From Deltaproteobacteria bacterium (lineage in GTDB: Bacteria; Desulfobacterota; Desulfuromonadia; Geobacterales; Pseudopelobacteraceae): a stretch of DNA of 64,000 bases. Shown here one piece after another: positions 48,382 to 59,000 of the stretch. A program made the translations under genes and the position numbers. Position 1 is the first letter of the stretch, and each line of letters begins with the position of its first letter. The stretch covers positions 1 through 64,000 of the forward strand of contig JAJXYO010000060.1 in the NCBI GenBank assembly GCA_021780495.1, in the 5' to 3' direction. Under the pieces are notes generated by a model that was given only the letters and a program-made list of their open reading frames with translations, ran no database searches and was not told where the DNA came from.

Positions 48382-49197
48382 CTAGAAGAGTTTCAGGACG
48401 GACTGTGCTGCCTGCGAAGACAAGCTCAGAGCTGTTGTACCCAGAGACTGACGGGTCTGCAGCATCAGCATGTTGGCGCCTTCCTGGTTCATGTCGGCCA
48501 GGGTCAGGTTGTCCGCACCAGTCTGCAATGTGTTGATCATGCTGTTGGTGAAGTCCTGACGGGTAGTGATGACAGACAGGTTACTGGCCAGGGTTGAAGA
48601 TTTGGAACGCAGTGTCGTCAATGCGTTGTCCATGTTTGCCAAGGCCTGAGTTGCATTGGCAACAGTAGCCCAGTTTGCAGTACCGGTGACACCCAAGGCC
48701 GTCGCAGTAGCGCTAAAACCATTGACTGTCAGGTTGGCATCGCCTGTTTTCTGGCTGAACTCGATAGAGAGAGTTCCACTGGTCAGCAGATTGGTGCCGC
48801 GGTAGCTGGCGTCACTGGCCAGAGTTGTAATCTGGGACTGGACTTGTATAAACTGGCTCTCATAGGTCAGCTGTGACAAGGTATCATTGGTTGCAGTTGC
48901 AGCGCTTGCCAGACCTTTGGCAGACTGAATCAGGGCAGTAATTGCCGTGATGCCATTGTTTGCACTCTGGATGGTTTGTACTGCTTCGCTCATACCGTCT
49001 TTACGGTCATTAAGGTCGCTGGCACGGTTGGTAGCTGCCTGGGCAGCAAAAAAGTTGGTTGGGTTGTCAAGTGCCGAGTTAACCTTCTTGCCGCTGCTCA
49101 AGCGTCCTTGAGTCGTAGAAAGTTGTGAAGCAGTTTGTTGGAGGGCGAGGAGGTTGTTCCTCATACCTGCGGTCAGGGAGATGTCTGAGATTGACAT
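48382..49197 (-). CDS. fliC: Flagellin
   Basis: 271 residues. The conserved N-terminal D0/D1 helices (SLTAGMRNNLLALQQTASQL, RLSSGKKVNSALDNPTN) and C-terminal helices (SVITTRQDFTNSMINTLQTG, ANMLMLQTRQSLGTTALSLS) flank a small central domain. AAGGAG precedes the ATG. It has its own sigma-28 promoter. Many Ser/Thr in the middle region could carry glycans, which fits the neighbouring transferase genes. Confidence 0.96.
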   Translation of the reverse strand: MSISDISLTAGMRNNLLALQQTASQLSTTQGRLSSGKKVNSALDNPTNFFAAQAATNRASDLNDRKDGMSEAVQTIQSANNGITAITALIQSAKGLASAATATNDTLSQLTYESQFIQVQSQITTLASDASYRGTNLLTSGTLSIEFSQKTGDANLTVNGFSATATALGVTGTANWATVANATQALANMDNALTTLRSKSSTLASNLSVITTRQDFTNSMINTLQTGADNLTLADMNQEGANMLMLQTRQSLGTTALSLSSQAAQSVLKLF

Positions 49198-49259
49198 GGT
49201 GGTGCTCCTTTCTGGGGTTTACCGGAGTCAGCCGGTTGCGCTTTCTGCGCTTAGTATTG

Positions 49260-49286
49260 GTATCGTCTCTGACGAAAAATACTTTA
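49260..49286 (-). promoter_or_regulatory. Sigma-28 (FliA) promoter of flagellin
   Basis: On the minus strand TAAA, exactly 15 bases, GACGATAC: two mismatches to TAAA-N15-GCCGATAA. It starts ten bases after the stop of the giant transferase gene, so flagellin can be expressed separately. Confidence 0.75.
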
Positions 49287-49295
49287 GGAAAAATA

Positions 49296-52200
49296 TTATA
49301 TTTTTTTCTGCACTGCCTCCAGCCTGCTTTTCCACGCCTCTACACATTGCTGTTGCGGCGTCAGGTAGGGTATTTCAGCCGGTATATTCTTGACTGCCGT
49401 GGAGAACAGCCCCGGAAGAGAGAGCAATAGAACCTGAAGGTTACAGACCGGCAGTAGTTCGCCATGCGGCACGACCTGACCGACGCCGCGGATCGAGGCT
49501 ATCAAAGGCGCCATAGGGGGCTGGCAGCTTACAATTACCCGGTACCCGGCTTCGGCAAGCATTGGTAGAAAACGGGAAAATTGGATCGTGTCACCGTAGC
49601 CCTGCTCACAATGCACCATCACTGTTGTGCCGCTTGAATGTGTTCCGAGTTGCTCGCGCAGAAGCATTGGCCACGGAGGGAGCTGTCCGGCCGGAATCCT
49701 CTGCAGACGCCATTCGAGATGCTGCCAGCCTTCAGGATATTCACCCAGTGCCAAAAGAGCATATGCGAGGTTCAGGTGCCCGGCGACATGGTCAGCTTTC
49801 AGCTCCACCACGTGCCTGAATGAAGCTACAGCTTCTTTGTACCTGCCAAGGAGAGCCAAAGATGCCCCTACGTCCAAATGCGCATCCGGACAGGAGGTAT
49901 TCATACAGACGACTCCCTGGTAGCGCTCCAGCTGTTGTTCCAACAATTGGCGCTCCGGGGATCCCGCACAGCTGGCAGGAGTAGTGCTGTTGCTACGCCA
50001 ATCCAGTTGATTGCCTGATAATTGTGCCAGTCGAGTGGTTACTTTTCGTATGACACCACCCCAATCGCCATGATCTGGTTGCCGGAAGAGGTGTATGCCG
50101 GGATACCAGGGGCTGTCTTCACGATCTGCTGTTAACCAGCGCCAATCGGCAACATGGGAAAGAAGCACCCACGTCGGTCGACCAGATGCAGCGGCGAGAT
50201 GTGCCACCGACGTGTCGATTGAAATGATCAGGTCAAGATTCGCCATCAGGGCAGCGGTGTCCTCAAAATCGTGAATATGCCCTGAGAGGTCTATCAATTG
50301 TTGTTTCACACCATCCGGTGCATCCAGCTGAAGACTTACAAAGGTTACATTCGGAACATCAAACAGGGGTGCCAAGGCGTCAAAAGGGCAACTGCGCTTG
50401 CGATTGAGCGGATTGTCCTGGCGGCCGGCCCAGGCCAGACCGACACGCAGACCGGCACGGAGCTGTCCTGACGTATCGCACACTTCAACCGTCTGTCGGG
50501 GAGCTGCAGACTTTGACTCGATCCTGCACCGGTAATCGCGGGCACATGAACGCAAAGCCTCAACCACCGATGACATCAAAGCAGGCCAATTTCCTCTGGA
50601 TGGTTGCCGGAATAGCCGCATGCTTGGGTACCAGGGGCTATCCTGACGCCGGCAGAGCCAGCGCCACTCGGCAACATGCGGCAACACTACCCAAGTCGGC
50701 ACACCCAGTGCGCCAGCCAGGTGTGCGGCAGCTGTATCGATGGTAATGATGAGGTCAAGATTTGCCATAAAAGCCGCAGTATCGGCAAAATCATTGATAC
50801 ACGGGGTATGATCGATAACCGCACAAACAGAACGGAAATCTTCAAGTTGTTCCGCGCCGGCTCCAACCTGCAACGTATAGAATTCAACATCGGAAACATC
50901 CCACAACGGCGCGAACATGTGTAACGGACAGGAGCGTTTGCGATTCAGCACCTGACTTTGCTTTGCATGCCAGACCAACCCCACACGAAATTTGGTGGGC
51001 GGGCCCAATCGATGGCTCCACATTCCAACATCGGCCGGATCTGCTGCGAGATAAGGCACCTGAGCCGGAATAGTCTCAACAGTGGTACCGAATGCGAGAG
51101 GGAGCGACATCAACGGAAGGTGATAGTCAAAACTCGGCAGAGGATCTCCGGCAACGACCACCTCTGCAACGCCATCGAGGGAAAGTAGCAGACGCTTCAA
51201 CGCCGGCACCTGACATTCTAGAATGACCGTGCCGCCAAGTTTAGCCAGCACAGGGACATAGCGCACAAATTGGAAGGTATCGCCAAAACCCTGTTCGGCA
51301 TGCAGCAGGATCGTCCGTCCGTCCAACGGCACGCCATCCCAGCGCGGTTGCAGAAAGGATCGTTCCGGGACAGGATTTACCTTCCTGAATCGCCACTCGT
51401 ACTCCCGCCATCCTTCTAAATATCTTCCCAGAGCGAGAAGTGCTACCGAGAGATTCCAGTGACCTTCCGCATAGCCCGCATCAATTTCAACCAGATGATG
51501 TAATACCTCAACGGCTCCATCCAAGCATCCTTGAGCAATCAGCACCACCCCCAGGTTGTTGAGCACTGCCGATTGATCCGGCAGCACATCCAAAGCCTGG
51601 CGATAACAAGACTCCGCTTCCTCCAATCTTTCCAGGCTATGGTAAACGGTCCCGAGCTGGTTCCAGACAGCTGTCAGGTCAGGCTGCTGTGCCAAGGCCA
51701 TACGATAGGTACGAGCAGCCTCATCATACTTTTCCTCCGCCTGGCATATCTCGGCAAGCCCCCGAATAGCATCCACACATGAAACGTTGATAGAGAGAGC
51801 CTGGTCATAGTATGTACGGGCTTGACCGTATGCTTTCATCTCCTTGGCAATCTCTCCGAGACAAAGATAGGCAGGTATAAAGTCATTATTAAGCTCACAT
51901 ACCCGCTGATAACAGGCCTGGGCATGGTCTAGCTTGCCAAGAGACCTGTAGGCATTCCCCATGTTGAACAGAGCCGACAGAAGATCAGGCTGGTACAGCA
52001 GGGCAGCTTGATAGCAGGTAAGGGCATCATCCAGCCTGTCAAGGGCATAAAGGGCCGCGCCGCGGTTACAGTAGGCCTCCGCATACTCTTGATCCAGTTC
52101 TACAGCACGAGAAAAGGCCCGTTCAGCCCTGGTAACCTCACCCTTCTGAAGCAGTTCAACCCCTCTCTGGTTATGATATCCTGGAGTTGCAAGCAGTTGT

Positions 52201-55200
52201 GCGAGCTCCTGTTTTACCCCGGCAATCACTCCTGCCCAGTCACCCGATGCGGCCTGGCGGAAAAGCCTCATGGAAGGATACCAGGGTGAGTCGCTCCGCT
52301 CCAGAAGCCAGCGCCAATCCGATGCAAAGTGAAGCAGGGTCCACACAGGCCGGCCAAGAGCACCGGCCAGATGTGCAACGGACGTGCACACACTGATAAC
52401 CAGATCAAGATTTTCGACAAACGCCGCAGTATCGGCATAATCATGGATGCGGCCAGAGACATCGATGACATCCAGTGAACCGGCGAGCGGCGAGATCTGC
52501 TCACACCCTGCGCCAATCTGCAGGCTGAAAAAGACTACCCCTGCCAGATCTGCCAGTGGCTGAAATGCAGCCAAAGCACAGGAGCGGTTTTGGTTATCCC
52601 TGTTTTCAGATGACCCCTGCCATGCCAGGCCGATGCGAAACCGGCCGTCAGCAGGAATTTCGCGTTGCCACGCAACAACCCTGTCAGGATCAGGCCTGAG
52701 ATAGGGGACATGAGCGGGAAGTGTTTCCAGAGTTGTTCCCAGTACGTGTGGAAGACTCAGCGCCGGAATATAAACGTCGAAATCAGGCATTGGGCCGTTT
52801 TGATCCACCGCCAGGCTTACGCCCTCAGCGTTTGACAGGAGCGGGACAAGATCAGGCACGGCACGGACAATGACCCTCCCGCCCATGGCTGCCGCCATCG
52901 GAGCAAATCTGACGAACTGGATCATGTCGCCACGCCCCTGCTCCATCTGGATCAAAAGGGTTCTGCCTTCCAGCGGCGCGCCGTCCCAGAGCGGGCGGCC
53001 CAGATCGGGGATTTTGGCAAGAAATGCCCGTGCCTGCCAACGCCATTCATATTCTGCCCATCCCTCTGAATAATCTCCACGCAGAAGCAAAAGCATTCCA
53101 AGGAGCCAGTGGGCATCGGCATGGGCAGCATCACACCGTAGCACTGCTCGCACATACTCCAGTGCTTCCTGAGGCTTGCCAGACTGCACAAGGGCATTGG
53201 CAAGATTGTAAAGCGCCTGAACAAAACCGGGGTCCTGCGCAATAGCGGTCTTGTAGTGCGCGACAGCCTCTTGTGGGCGTCCTTGCATCTGTAACACTAC
53301 CCCCAGGCCATGTTGGGGATCGGGAAGATCGGGGTCAAGGTCGATAATACGCCTGAAGCAACGTTCTGCTCCGACCAGGTCGCCTTCATCCTTGATTCGA
53401 CTTCCAAGATTGTACAGGGATTCGATCTCCCCGAATTCATGGCCCCCCTCTTTTTCTCCAAGCAGCTGCGCCAAAGCATCTTTGACGCAAGAGATCGTGC
53501 CTCCCCAGTCGCCCCTTTGCTCCTGCCAGAATACCCGAGCAGTCGGATACCAGGGCGAATCATGGCGCCCGACGATCCAGCGCCAGTCGGCAGCACGGGA
53601 GAGCATGATCCAAACCGGCTTGCCCATGGCTCCGGCAAGATGAACCACCGCCGTATCGACACCGATCACGAGATCGAGATTGGCGATAAAAGCGGCGGTA
53701 TCGGAGAGATCAGACAGTCGCCCAGTATGGTCAACCAGCTCTATACCTGGGTCAGGAGAAATAATTTCATCAGACCCAGCACCGACCTGCAGACTGTAGA
53801 ATCGTATCCCGACAAGAGCAGCAAGGGGAGAAAACATTGCAAGCGGACAGGACCGGTCCTGATCAAGAGGGTTACGTGGACTTCCACGCCAGACAAACCC
53901 GACGCGGTATGCGGGCCCATCAGAAAGGAGTTGGCGCCACTCTGCCGCTTTGGCCGCATCAGGCGAGATATAGGGGATCATGTTGGGGACGGTTTCCGGG
54001 GTCGTCCCAAAGAAGAAGGGGAGGCTGAGAAGTTGGGCATAGACGTCCGACAATGGTGGCGTGTCAGACTTCGCGACCACCTGGGAAACACCCGAAAACC
54101 CAGAAAATAGTGGGATCAAGGGCGGATCGATTTCCAGGATGACTCTTCCGCCCCGCTCGGCCACCAGCGGCAGGTAGCGTGAAAACTGGATCACGTCGCC
54201 AAGTCCCTGCTCACCAAAGATCAGAATACTTCTGCCGGCCAACGGAGAGCCATCCCAGCGAGGCTGGGAATAACTGCGATCATCGATTTTAAGCGCCTTC
54301 ATGGCAAGTCGCGCCTCAAAATTGGCAAATCCTGCCCGGTAGTCTCCAGAACGAAGTTGCAGATAGGCCAGGTTATAAGCCGCCTCCACACAGTTCGGAT
54401 CAATGGAGAGCATTTTCCGGCAACAGTCGAAAGCCTGTTCGGTTTTGCCGAGCTGGAACAGGGCTGCGCCGAGCGAGAGAAGGATATCGATCGATCCGGG
54501 TGCCAGAACATGGGCCTTTTGCAGGCAGGCTTCCGCTTCTGCGGGGAACCTCTGCTTCAGAAAAACATCACCGAGCCGGAGCCAGATGGAGGGGCTGCCA
54601 GGGTTCAGAAACAGAGCCTGACGGAAGTACCTCAAGGCTTGGGCGGGCTGCCCAGTCAAATCGTAGGCCCGTCCCAGATTGAACCAGATTGACGGATTGT
54701 CTGGAAGGTGCGCGAGGAGGTCCGTCAATTCTGTGATGGCACGTTCCGGGACAGCGTCTTCAATGCTTTTCAATGCACCCTGAAAACGGCATTCCAGCAT
54801 GTCCTCACTGGAATCACTTCCATCTGTAGCGGCTGAGAGTCGTTCGTACAAAGCCCTATTAATCTCGTTGACCACAGAGCCCCAGTCTCCGGGCAGTGAC
54901 TGCCGAAAAAGCCGCATGGTGGGATACCAGGGGGAATCAGAGCGGTCCAGCATCCAGCGCCAGTCAGAGGCAAAGGGGAGCATGGCCCACACCGGCTTTC
55001 CCATTGCGCCGGCGAGGTGCGCGACAGAGGTATCGATTGTGATCACCAGATCAAGATTGGCAATCAGGGCCGCCGTATCGGCAAAGTCCCCGATGTCATC
55101 AGTCAGGTCTGTCGTCTTGACGACAAACTCCTCCGGCAGAGGGAAGCGGTCCTTTTCGCCGGCCTGCAGTAAAAAATAGCTCACCCCCGGTATAAACAGC

Positions 55201-55997
55201 AGGGGCGTGAGAGCGTCGGGTGGACAGGAGCGATTGGGATACGGCCGTTCCTTGCCGGCCCAGACCAGCCCGATACGGCAGCCGATGGCCTTGTCGGCGA
55301 TCTTTTCACGCCATTCATCAACCAATTTTTCCGGCACAGCGATATAGGGCACACGACTTGGTATCGTATCCATGGTCGTGCGGAACAGATGAGGCAGACT
55401 GAGGAGCGGGATGTGGAAGTCCGTTACCGGAGGCACATCCGATTTGGCAACGACCCTTTCCACTCCGTGAAGTGAGGCGAAAAGCCGTAAGAGTGGCGGC
55501 TGAAGTTCGAGTACAACTCGACCTCCCCTGTCAGCCAGCATCGGGATATAACGACCAAACATCATGGCATCGCCAAGCCCCTGCTCGGCGTACACCAGAA
55601 TTGTTTTTCCCTCCAAGGGAGTGCCTTCCCAGCGAGGCTGGGAGTAAATCCGGTTATCTGTGCCATGGACAGCTTCAAAGCGGGCCTCGTAGTCGGCAAA
55701 ACCGGCTGCCAGTTCCCCTTTGCGAAGCAGGTGTGCCGCCCGGTTATAGCGCGCCTTTGCATTTTCCGGAGAGATTGCAAGCACCGATTCATAGCAGTTG
55801 AGCGCCTCTTCCGAATGGCCCTGCATGTCCAGGGCATACCCAAGGTTCAGTACGGCTTCCAGCGACCCCGGAGCCAATGCCCGTGTTTGACGAAAGCACT
55901 GTTCGGCGTCACCGTAGTCACCCTTTTCCATGCACGAAATGCCCTGATTGAACCAGGCTTCCGGGGTGTTAGGCTCAGAAATACGCAAATTATTCAT
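49296..55997 (-). CDS. Giant tandem TPR-glycosyltransferase protein
   Basis: About 2233 residues. It is built from repeats of one unit: TPRs, then a heptosyltransferase-like domain whose N-half contains E-Q-G-x-G-D (AEQGLGDAMMFGRYIPMLAD) and whose C-half contains LVITIDTSVAHLAGAMGKPVW and DSPWYPTMRLFRQ. Counted from a GTG at 56012, unit 1 is about residues 13-400, unit 2 401-857, unit 3 858-1276, unit 4 1277-1840 (with a TPR array of about seven to eight), unit 5 only a C-half (1841-2003) and unit 6 only TPR plus N-half (2004-2238). Unit copies differ strongly, so it is not a recent duplication. The start overlaps the upstream gene; the ATG at 55997 has GGAG nine bases upstream. Substrate unknown; flagellin is the nearest candidate. 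Confidence 0.85.
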   Translation of the reverse strand: MNNLRISEPNTPEAWFNQGISCMEKGDYGDAEQCFRQTRALAPGSLEAVLNLGYALDMQGHSEEALNCYESVLAISPENAKARYNRAAHLLRKGELAAGFADYEARFEAVHGTDNRIYSQPRWEGTPLEGKTILVYAEQGLGDAMMFGRYIPMLADRGGRVVLELQPPLLRLFASLHGVERVVAKSDVPPVTDFHIPLLSLPHLFRTTMDTIPSRVPYIAVPEKLVDEWREKIADKAIGCRIGLVWAGKERPYPNRSCPPDALTPLLFIPGVSYFLLQAGEKDRFPLPEEFVVKTTDLTDDIGDFADTAALIANLDLVITIDTSVAHLAGAMGKPVWAMLPFASDWRWMLDRSDSPWYPTMRLFRQSLPGDWGSVVNEINRALYERLSAATDGSDSSEDMLECRFQGALKSIEDAVPERAITELTDLLAHLPDNPSIWFNLGRAYDLTGQPAQALRYFRQALFLNPGSPSIWLRLGDVFLKQRFPAEAEACLQKAHVLAPGSIDILLSLGAALFQLGKTEQAFDCCRKMLSIDPNCVEAAYNLAYLQLRSGDYRAGFANFEARLAMKALKIDDRSYSQPRWDGSPLAGRSILIFGEQGLGDVIQFSRYLPLVAERGGRVILEIDPPLIPLFSGFSGVSQVVAKSDTPPLSDVYAQLLSLPFFFGTTPETVPNMIPYISPDAAKAAEWRQLLSDGPAYRVGFVWRGSPRNPLDQDRSCPLAMFSPLAALVGIRFYSLQVGAGSDEIISPDPGIELVDHTGRLSDLSDTAAFIANLDLVIGVDTAVVHLAGAMGKPVWIMLSRAADWRWIVGRHDSPWYPTARVFWQEQRGDWGGTISCVKDALAQLLGEKEGGHEFGEIESLYNLGSRIKDEGDLVGAERCFRRIIDLDPDLPDPQHGLGVVLQMQGRPQEAVAHYKTAIAQDPGFVQALYNLANALVQSGKPQEALEYVRAVLRCDAAHADAHWLLGMLLLLRGDYSEGWAEYEWRWQARAFLAKIPDLGRPLWDGAPLEGRTLLIQMEQGRGDMIQFVRFAPMAAAMGGRVIVRAVPDLVPLLSNAEGVSLAVDQNGPMPDFDVYIPALSLPHVLGTTLETLPAHVPYLRPDPDRVVAWQREIPADGRFRIGLAWQGSSENRDNQNRSCALAAFQPLADLAGVVFFSLQIGAGCEQISPLAGSLDVIDVSGRIHDYADTAAFVENLDLVISVCTSVAHLAGALGRPVWTLLHFASDWRWLLERSDSPWYPSMRLFRQAASGDWAGVIAGVKQELAQLLATPGYHNQRGVELLQKGEVTRAERAFSRAVELDQEYAEAYCNRGAALYALDRLDDALTCYQAALLYQPDLLSALFNMGNAYRSLGKLDHAQACYQRVCELNNDFIPAYLCLGEIAKEMKAYGQARTYYDQALSINVSCVDAIRGLAEICQAEEKYDEAARTYRMALAQQPDLTAVWNQLGTVYHSLERLEEAESCYRQALDVLPDQSAVLNNLGVVLIAQGCLDGAVEVLHHLVEIDAGYAEGHWNLSVALLALGRYLEGWREYEWRFRKVNPVPERSFLQPRWDGVPLDGRTILLHAEQGFGDTFQFVRYVPVLAKLGGTVILECQVPALKRLLLSLDGVAEVVVAGDPLPSFDYHLPLMSLPLAFGTTVETIPAQVPYLAADPADVGMWSHRLGPPTKFRVGLVWHAKQSQVLNRKRSCPLHMFAPLWDVSDVEFYTLQVGAGAEQLEDFRSVCAVIDHTPCINDFADTAAFMANLDLIITIDTAAAHLAGALGVPTWVVLPHVAEWRWLCRRQDSPWYPSMRLFRQPSRGNWPALMSSVVEALRSCARDYRCRIESKSAAPRQTVEVCDTSGQLRAGLRVGLAWAGRQDNPLNRKRSCPFDALAPLFDVPNVTFVSLQLDAPDGVKQQLIDLSGHIHDFEDTAALMANLDLIISIDTSVAHLAAASGRPTWVLLSHVADWRWLTADREDSPWYPGIHLFRQPDHGDWGGVIRKVTTRLAQLSGNQLDWRSNSTTPASCAGSPERQLLEQQLERYQGVVCMNTSCPDAHLDVGASLALLGRYKEAVASFRHVVELKADHVAGHLNLAYALLALGEYPEGWQHLEWRLQRIPAGQLPPWPMLLREQLGTHSSGTTVMVHCEQGYGDTIQFSRFLPMLAEAGYRVIVSCQPPMAPLIASIRGVGQVVPHGELLPVCNLQVLLLSLPGLFSTAVKNIPAEIPYLTPQQQCVEAWKSRLEAVQKKI

Positions 55998-56012
55998 TTG
56001 CATCAGCTCCAC
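49299..56012 (-). repeat. In-frame repeat array of TPR + transferase units
   Basis: Approximate boundaries: unit 1 56012-54813, unit 2 54812-53442, unit 3 53441-52185, unit 4 52184-50493, half-unit 5 (transferase C-half only) 50492-50004, half-unit 6 (TPR and transferase N-half only) 50003-49299. Boundaries are my reading of where TPRs begin and DSPWYP segments end. Confidence 0.75.
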
Positions 56013-59000
56013 CGATTCCTCTGCCGGACACCCGCATTAAAAAATGCTCCATAGCTGTGATGCACTCTCTGTCTTGGTAGATCTTGTGTTTATTACAGGA
56101 AATCCGCCCAGAAACATCGTCACGCCATTGCGTGTCCAGGGCCAGTCGTACCGCAATGGAGATATACTCTTCCATACTTGTGGCGATGGTCTCTTCAACC
56201 CCCATCATCTTGAGGATCGCATAGGCATGTCTCCCTCGCATGAACTGCCCCGGCAGGGTAACAATCGGTTTGTTGAAAGGTAACGATTCAAATACGGTAT
56301 TGCACCCCGACCATTCGATGCTGTCAAGAAAGATATCCGCCCGTGCGTTAAGCGCCGAAAAGTCGGCCTCTCCAAGTTGTGGCAGCACGATCACGTGGTC
56401 GGCGGCATTCAGCCCCCGGCCCTGGAAGACCAGATTAATCCTCTGAATAAATTTTTCTGTCAGCTCGGGAACATGACTGGCGATGAAGACAAAACGGGCA
56501 TGTACACACAGCCCGGCGATGGCGGGAAAAATCAGATCGTGGCGGGGCAGGTATTTAAGCAGGTTCTGGCAGCAAAGGAACAGGACATCCTGCGGCTCAA
56601 GGCCTGGGATGACAAGATCGCCGGGAGCAGTGCCATTCGTCCCGCCAGGTTCATACCAGATGGATACATTGGGAAGTCGTACCAGGTTTTCGGTGTAGTG
56701 CCCATCACCATCCGGCGGTTCCATCAGATCACTGCTGATGTAGTAGTCAACCGACGGCAAGCCGGTCGTAACCGGATGCCCCCACGAAGCACACTGGACC
56801 GGCACCAGCCTCAAAGCGGCCAATTTTAGCGTTACCGTATCCATGCCGATGCCGGGATAGATCAAAACATCCAATTCCTGCTCATAGATTGCTGTTGCGA
56901 GTGTTTCCACATCGTTGCTCTGCAGGAAATGGTCTGCCAGCGAGCGGGCCGATTCAGTCGCCGCATCATCGACTCCACCGGTATAAAAACAGTGAATTGA
57001 GAACAGTTGCCGGTCAAGTTGCTCCAGCCAGCCCCGGATCGGAATCTTCCAGTTGGAGTGATTATGAAAATAATTCGATACGATGCCGATTTTAACGGTG
57101 TTGTTAGACGACCGCACTGGCGGCGAATGCGTGAATTTCGGGTATTTTGCCGCCATGACGGCACAGATCCAGGCACCGTACGCAGCCTGCAAATCTTTTA
57201 CGTCGTAGCCGAGATACGGAAGAAAAAAAGGAGATAATGCGCCAATCCCGTACACGGCATTATCAATTTGTTCGGCAGTTTCAAGACCGGTGTTGCGTAT
57301 CAGCTCGTCAAGCTCAGCATTATAGGTTTTCATTATGGACCGTGCTTCCGCTTCATTCATGCATACGGTAAAGGACGACATACAGCACAGCACTCCAGCA
57401 AACACATGTGAGGGATCCAACTCCACCGCGCGCAGAAGGTATGTACGGGCTTCCCGCCAGCGCCCGATCTCCCGTGCCGCGTGTCCGGCCAGATAGTATC
57501 CGAAGGCTACGTCACTGGCAATGCGAAGAAAATGTCGCGCATGATGGAAGCACTCTTCATAACTTTTCGTTCGCAACAGAAGATGCGACAGCCTGAGGAG
57601 GCATTCCGGGTTATTCGGTTCCTGGGCCAGAGCCAGACGGTAGGTGTCTGCGGCATCATCGAGCTGATTCAACGCGACCTGCGCTTCCGCATCTTCAATG
57701 AGACGTTCAATACGGTGCCGGTCATCCGGCAAAGCCGCACTGGTGACGACAGAACTGCAGCGGTCCGGCAACGGCATTTCCCGTGGGTTTGCTCCCAAAG
57801 CTTGCAGCCTGTTGAACTCGTTGAGAAGCCCCAGGTAAATCGCCGGATGGACACAGTCTATAAACCGGGCATCCCGATTACATGCATAGCCTCGATCTAC
57901 AAGGGTGAGATACAGATTGTGTCCGGGTTTCACATACAGGAAGGTATTCTGCCGATAGCACGGTTCGACTCTGTCATCGTTCCAAAAGAGTGGTCGAAAA
58001 AGGTCGAAAAGGACATACCCGCGATCAAAAAACTTCCGGGCCCAGAAACTGTGCGGCCTGGTATTAATATGGTTGGCGCCTGGCTGTCCGATGAATGCTG
58101 CGCCAAACAGCACTGCATCAGACAGGCTGGAGAGTGATTCGACAAACGTATCGGATGATTCGGGCTGCAGGTGTTCCGCAACCTCAAGAGAAATTGCCAG
58201 GTCGAAGGTCCCTGTAGGGGGAAGCGGCTTCTCAAGATTGGCCGAATGAAACTCTATATTCGGGTCAAGCATGTCCCCCGGTGAATTCCAGTCACCGTCA
58301 AAACCAACCACCCGTTTGACGCCCAGATCTCGGCAGGTCGCTAACCATGCACCTCTTCCGCAGCCAAGATCGGCGACACTCCCGGGGACGCCCCAGATTG
58401 AAAAGAGGTGGTACAGGTAAACCTGAGCCGACTGAAGACTGCCGATAATCTGGCTGTTGTAAAAATCCTGACCATGTATGCTGTCGTCCATGTTCATCGT
58501 CCCGGCATTATTAGTGATAGTAGATATGGACTCATCGCCGTTGACGCCGCGCCGGCCAAAGCCTGCATGCCCTTTATGTTGACAATCAGGATCGGCAAAA
58601 TAGATTTCCTCTCTGCACCCTCCCAAAAACCAGGCTACTTCGGAGTAGGTGGACATTGCCGTCAACACCAGGCAAGAGGCATGTGAAAGGACCAGCAATT
58701 CTACAATGTCGTCCAGCATTTCGGCACGGTTATTTTGATCCCACGGCTTAGGAGCCCTCTGTCCAGACCTTTCCAGGACAATCAGTTTCTTGTTCAATGC
58801 GTGGGACAGGCTCTGTATGAAGGCAGGATCATCGCTGGTTACAAATAGTTCCTGGTCTCGAAAGCGGGAGCACACCTTTACAAAATCATCAAAGTTGAAC
58901 CATTTGTGATTTCTTTCAGGTTCGTCAAACCAGCTGCGGGCATGCACCCCCGTAAAATGTCGGGGCATCTCTGCCAGACGCGCATTTACCCGTGCCGTTA

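Noticed and set aside
53310-54110. 266-codon plus-strand frame inside the giant transferase gene
   Set aside because: Antisense to conserved TPR and transferase motifs; no ribosome site or domain.
49296-55997. Giant tandem gene as an assembly artefact
   Set aside because: Units differ at most positions and in TPR number, and the frame is open throughout, so simple read collapse or duplication is unlikely.
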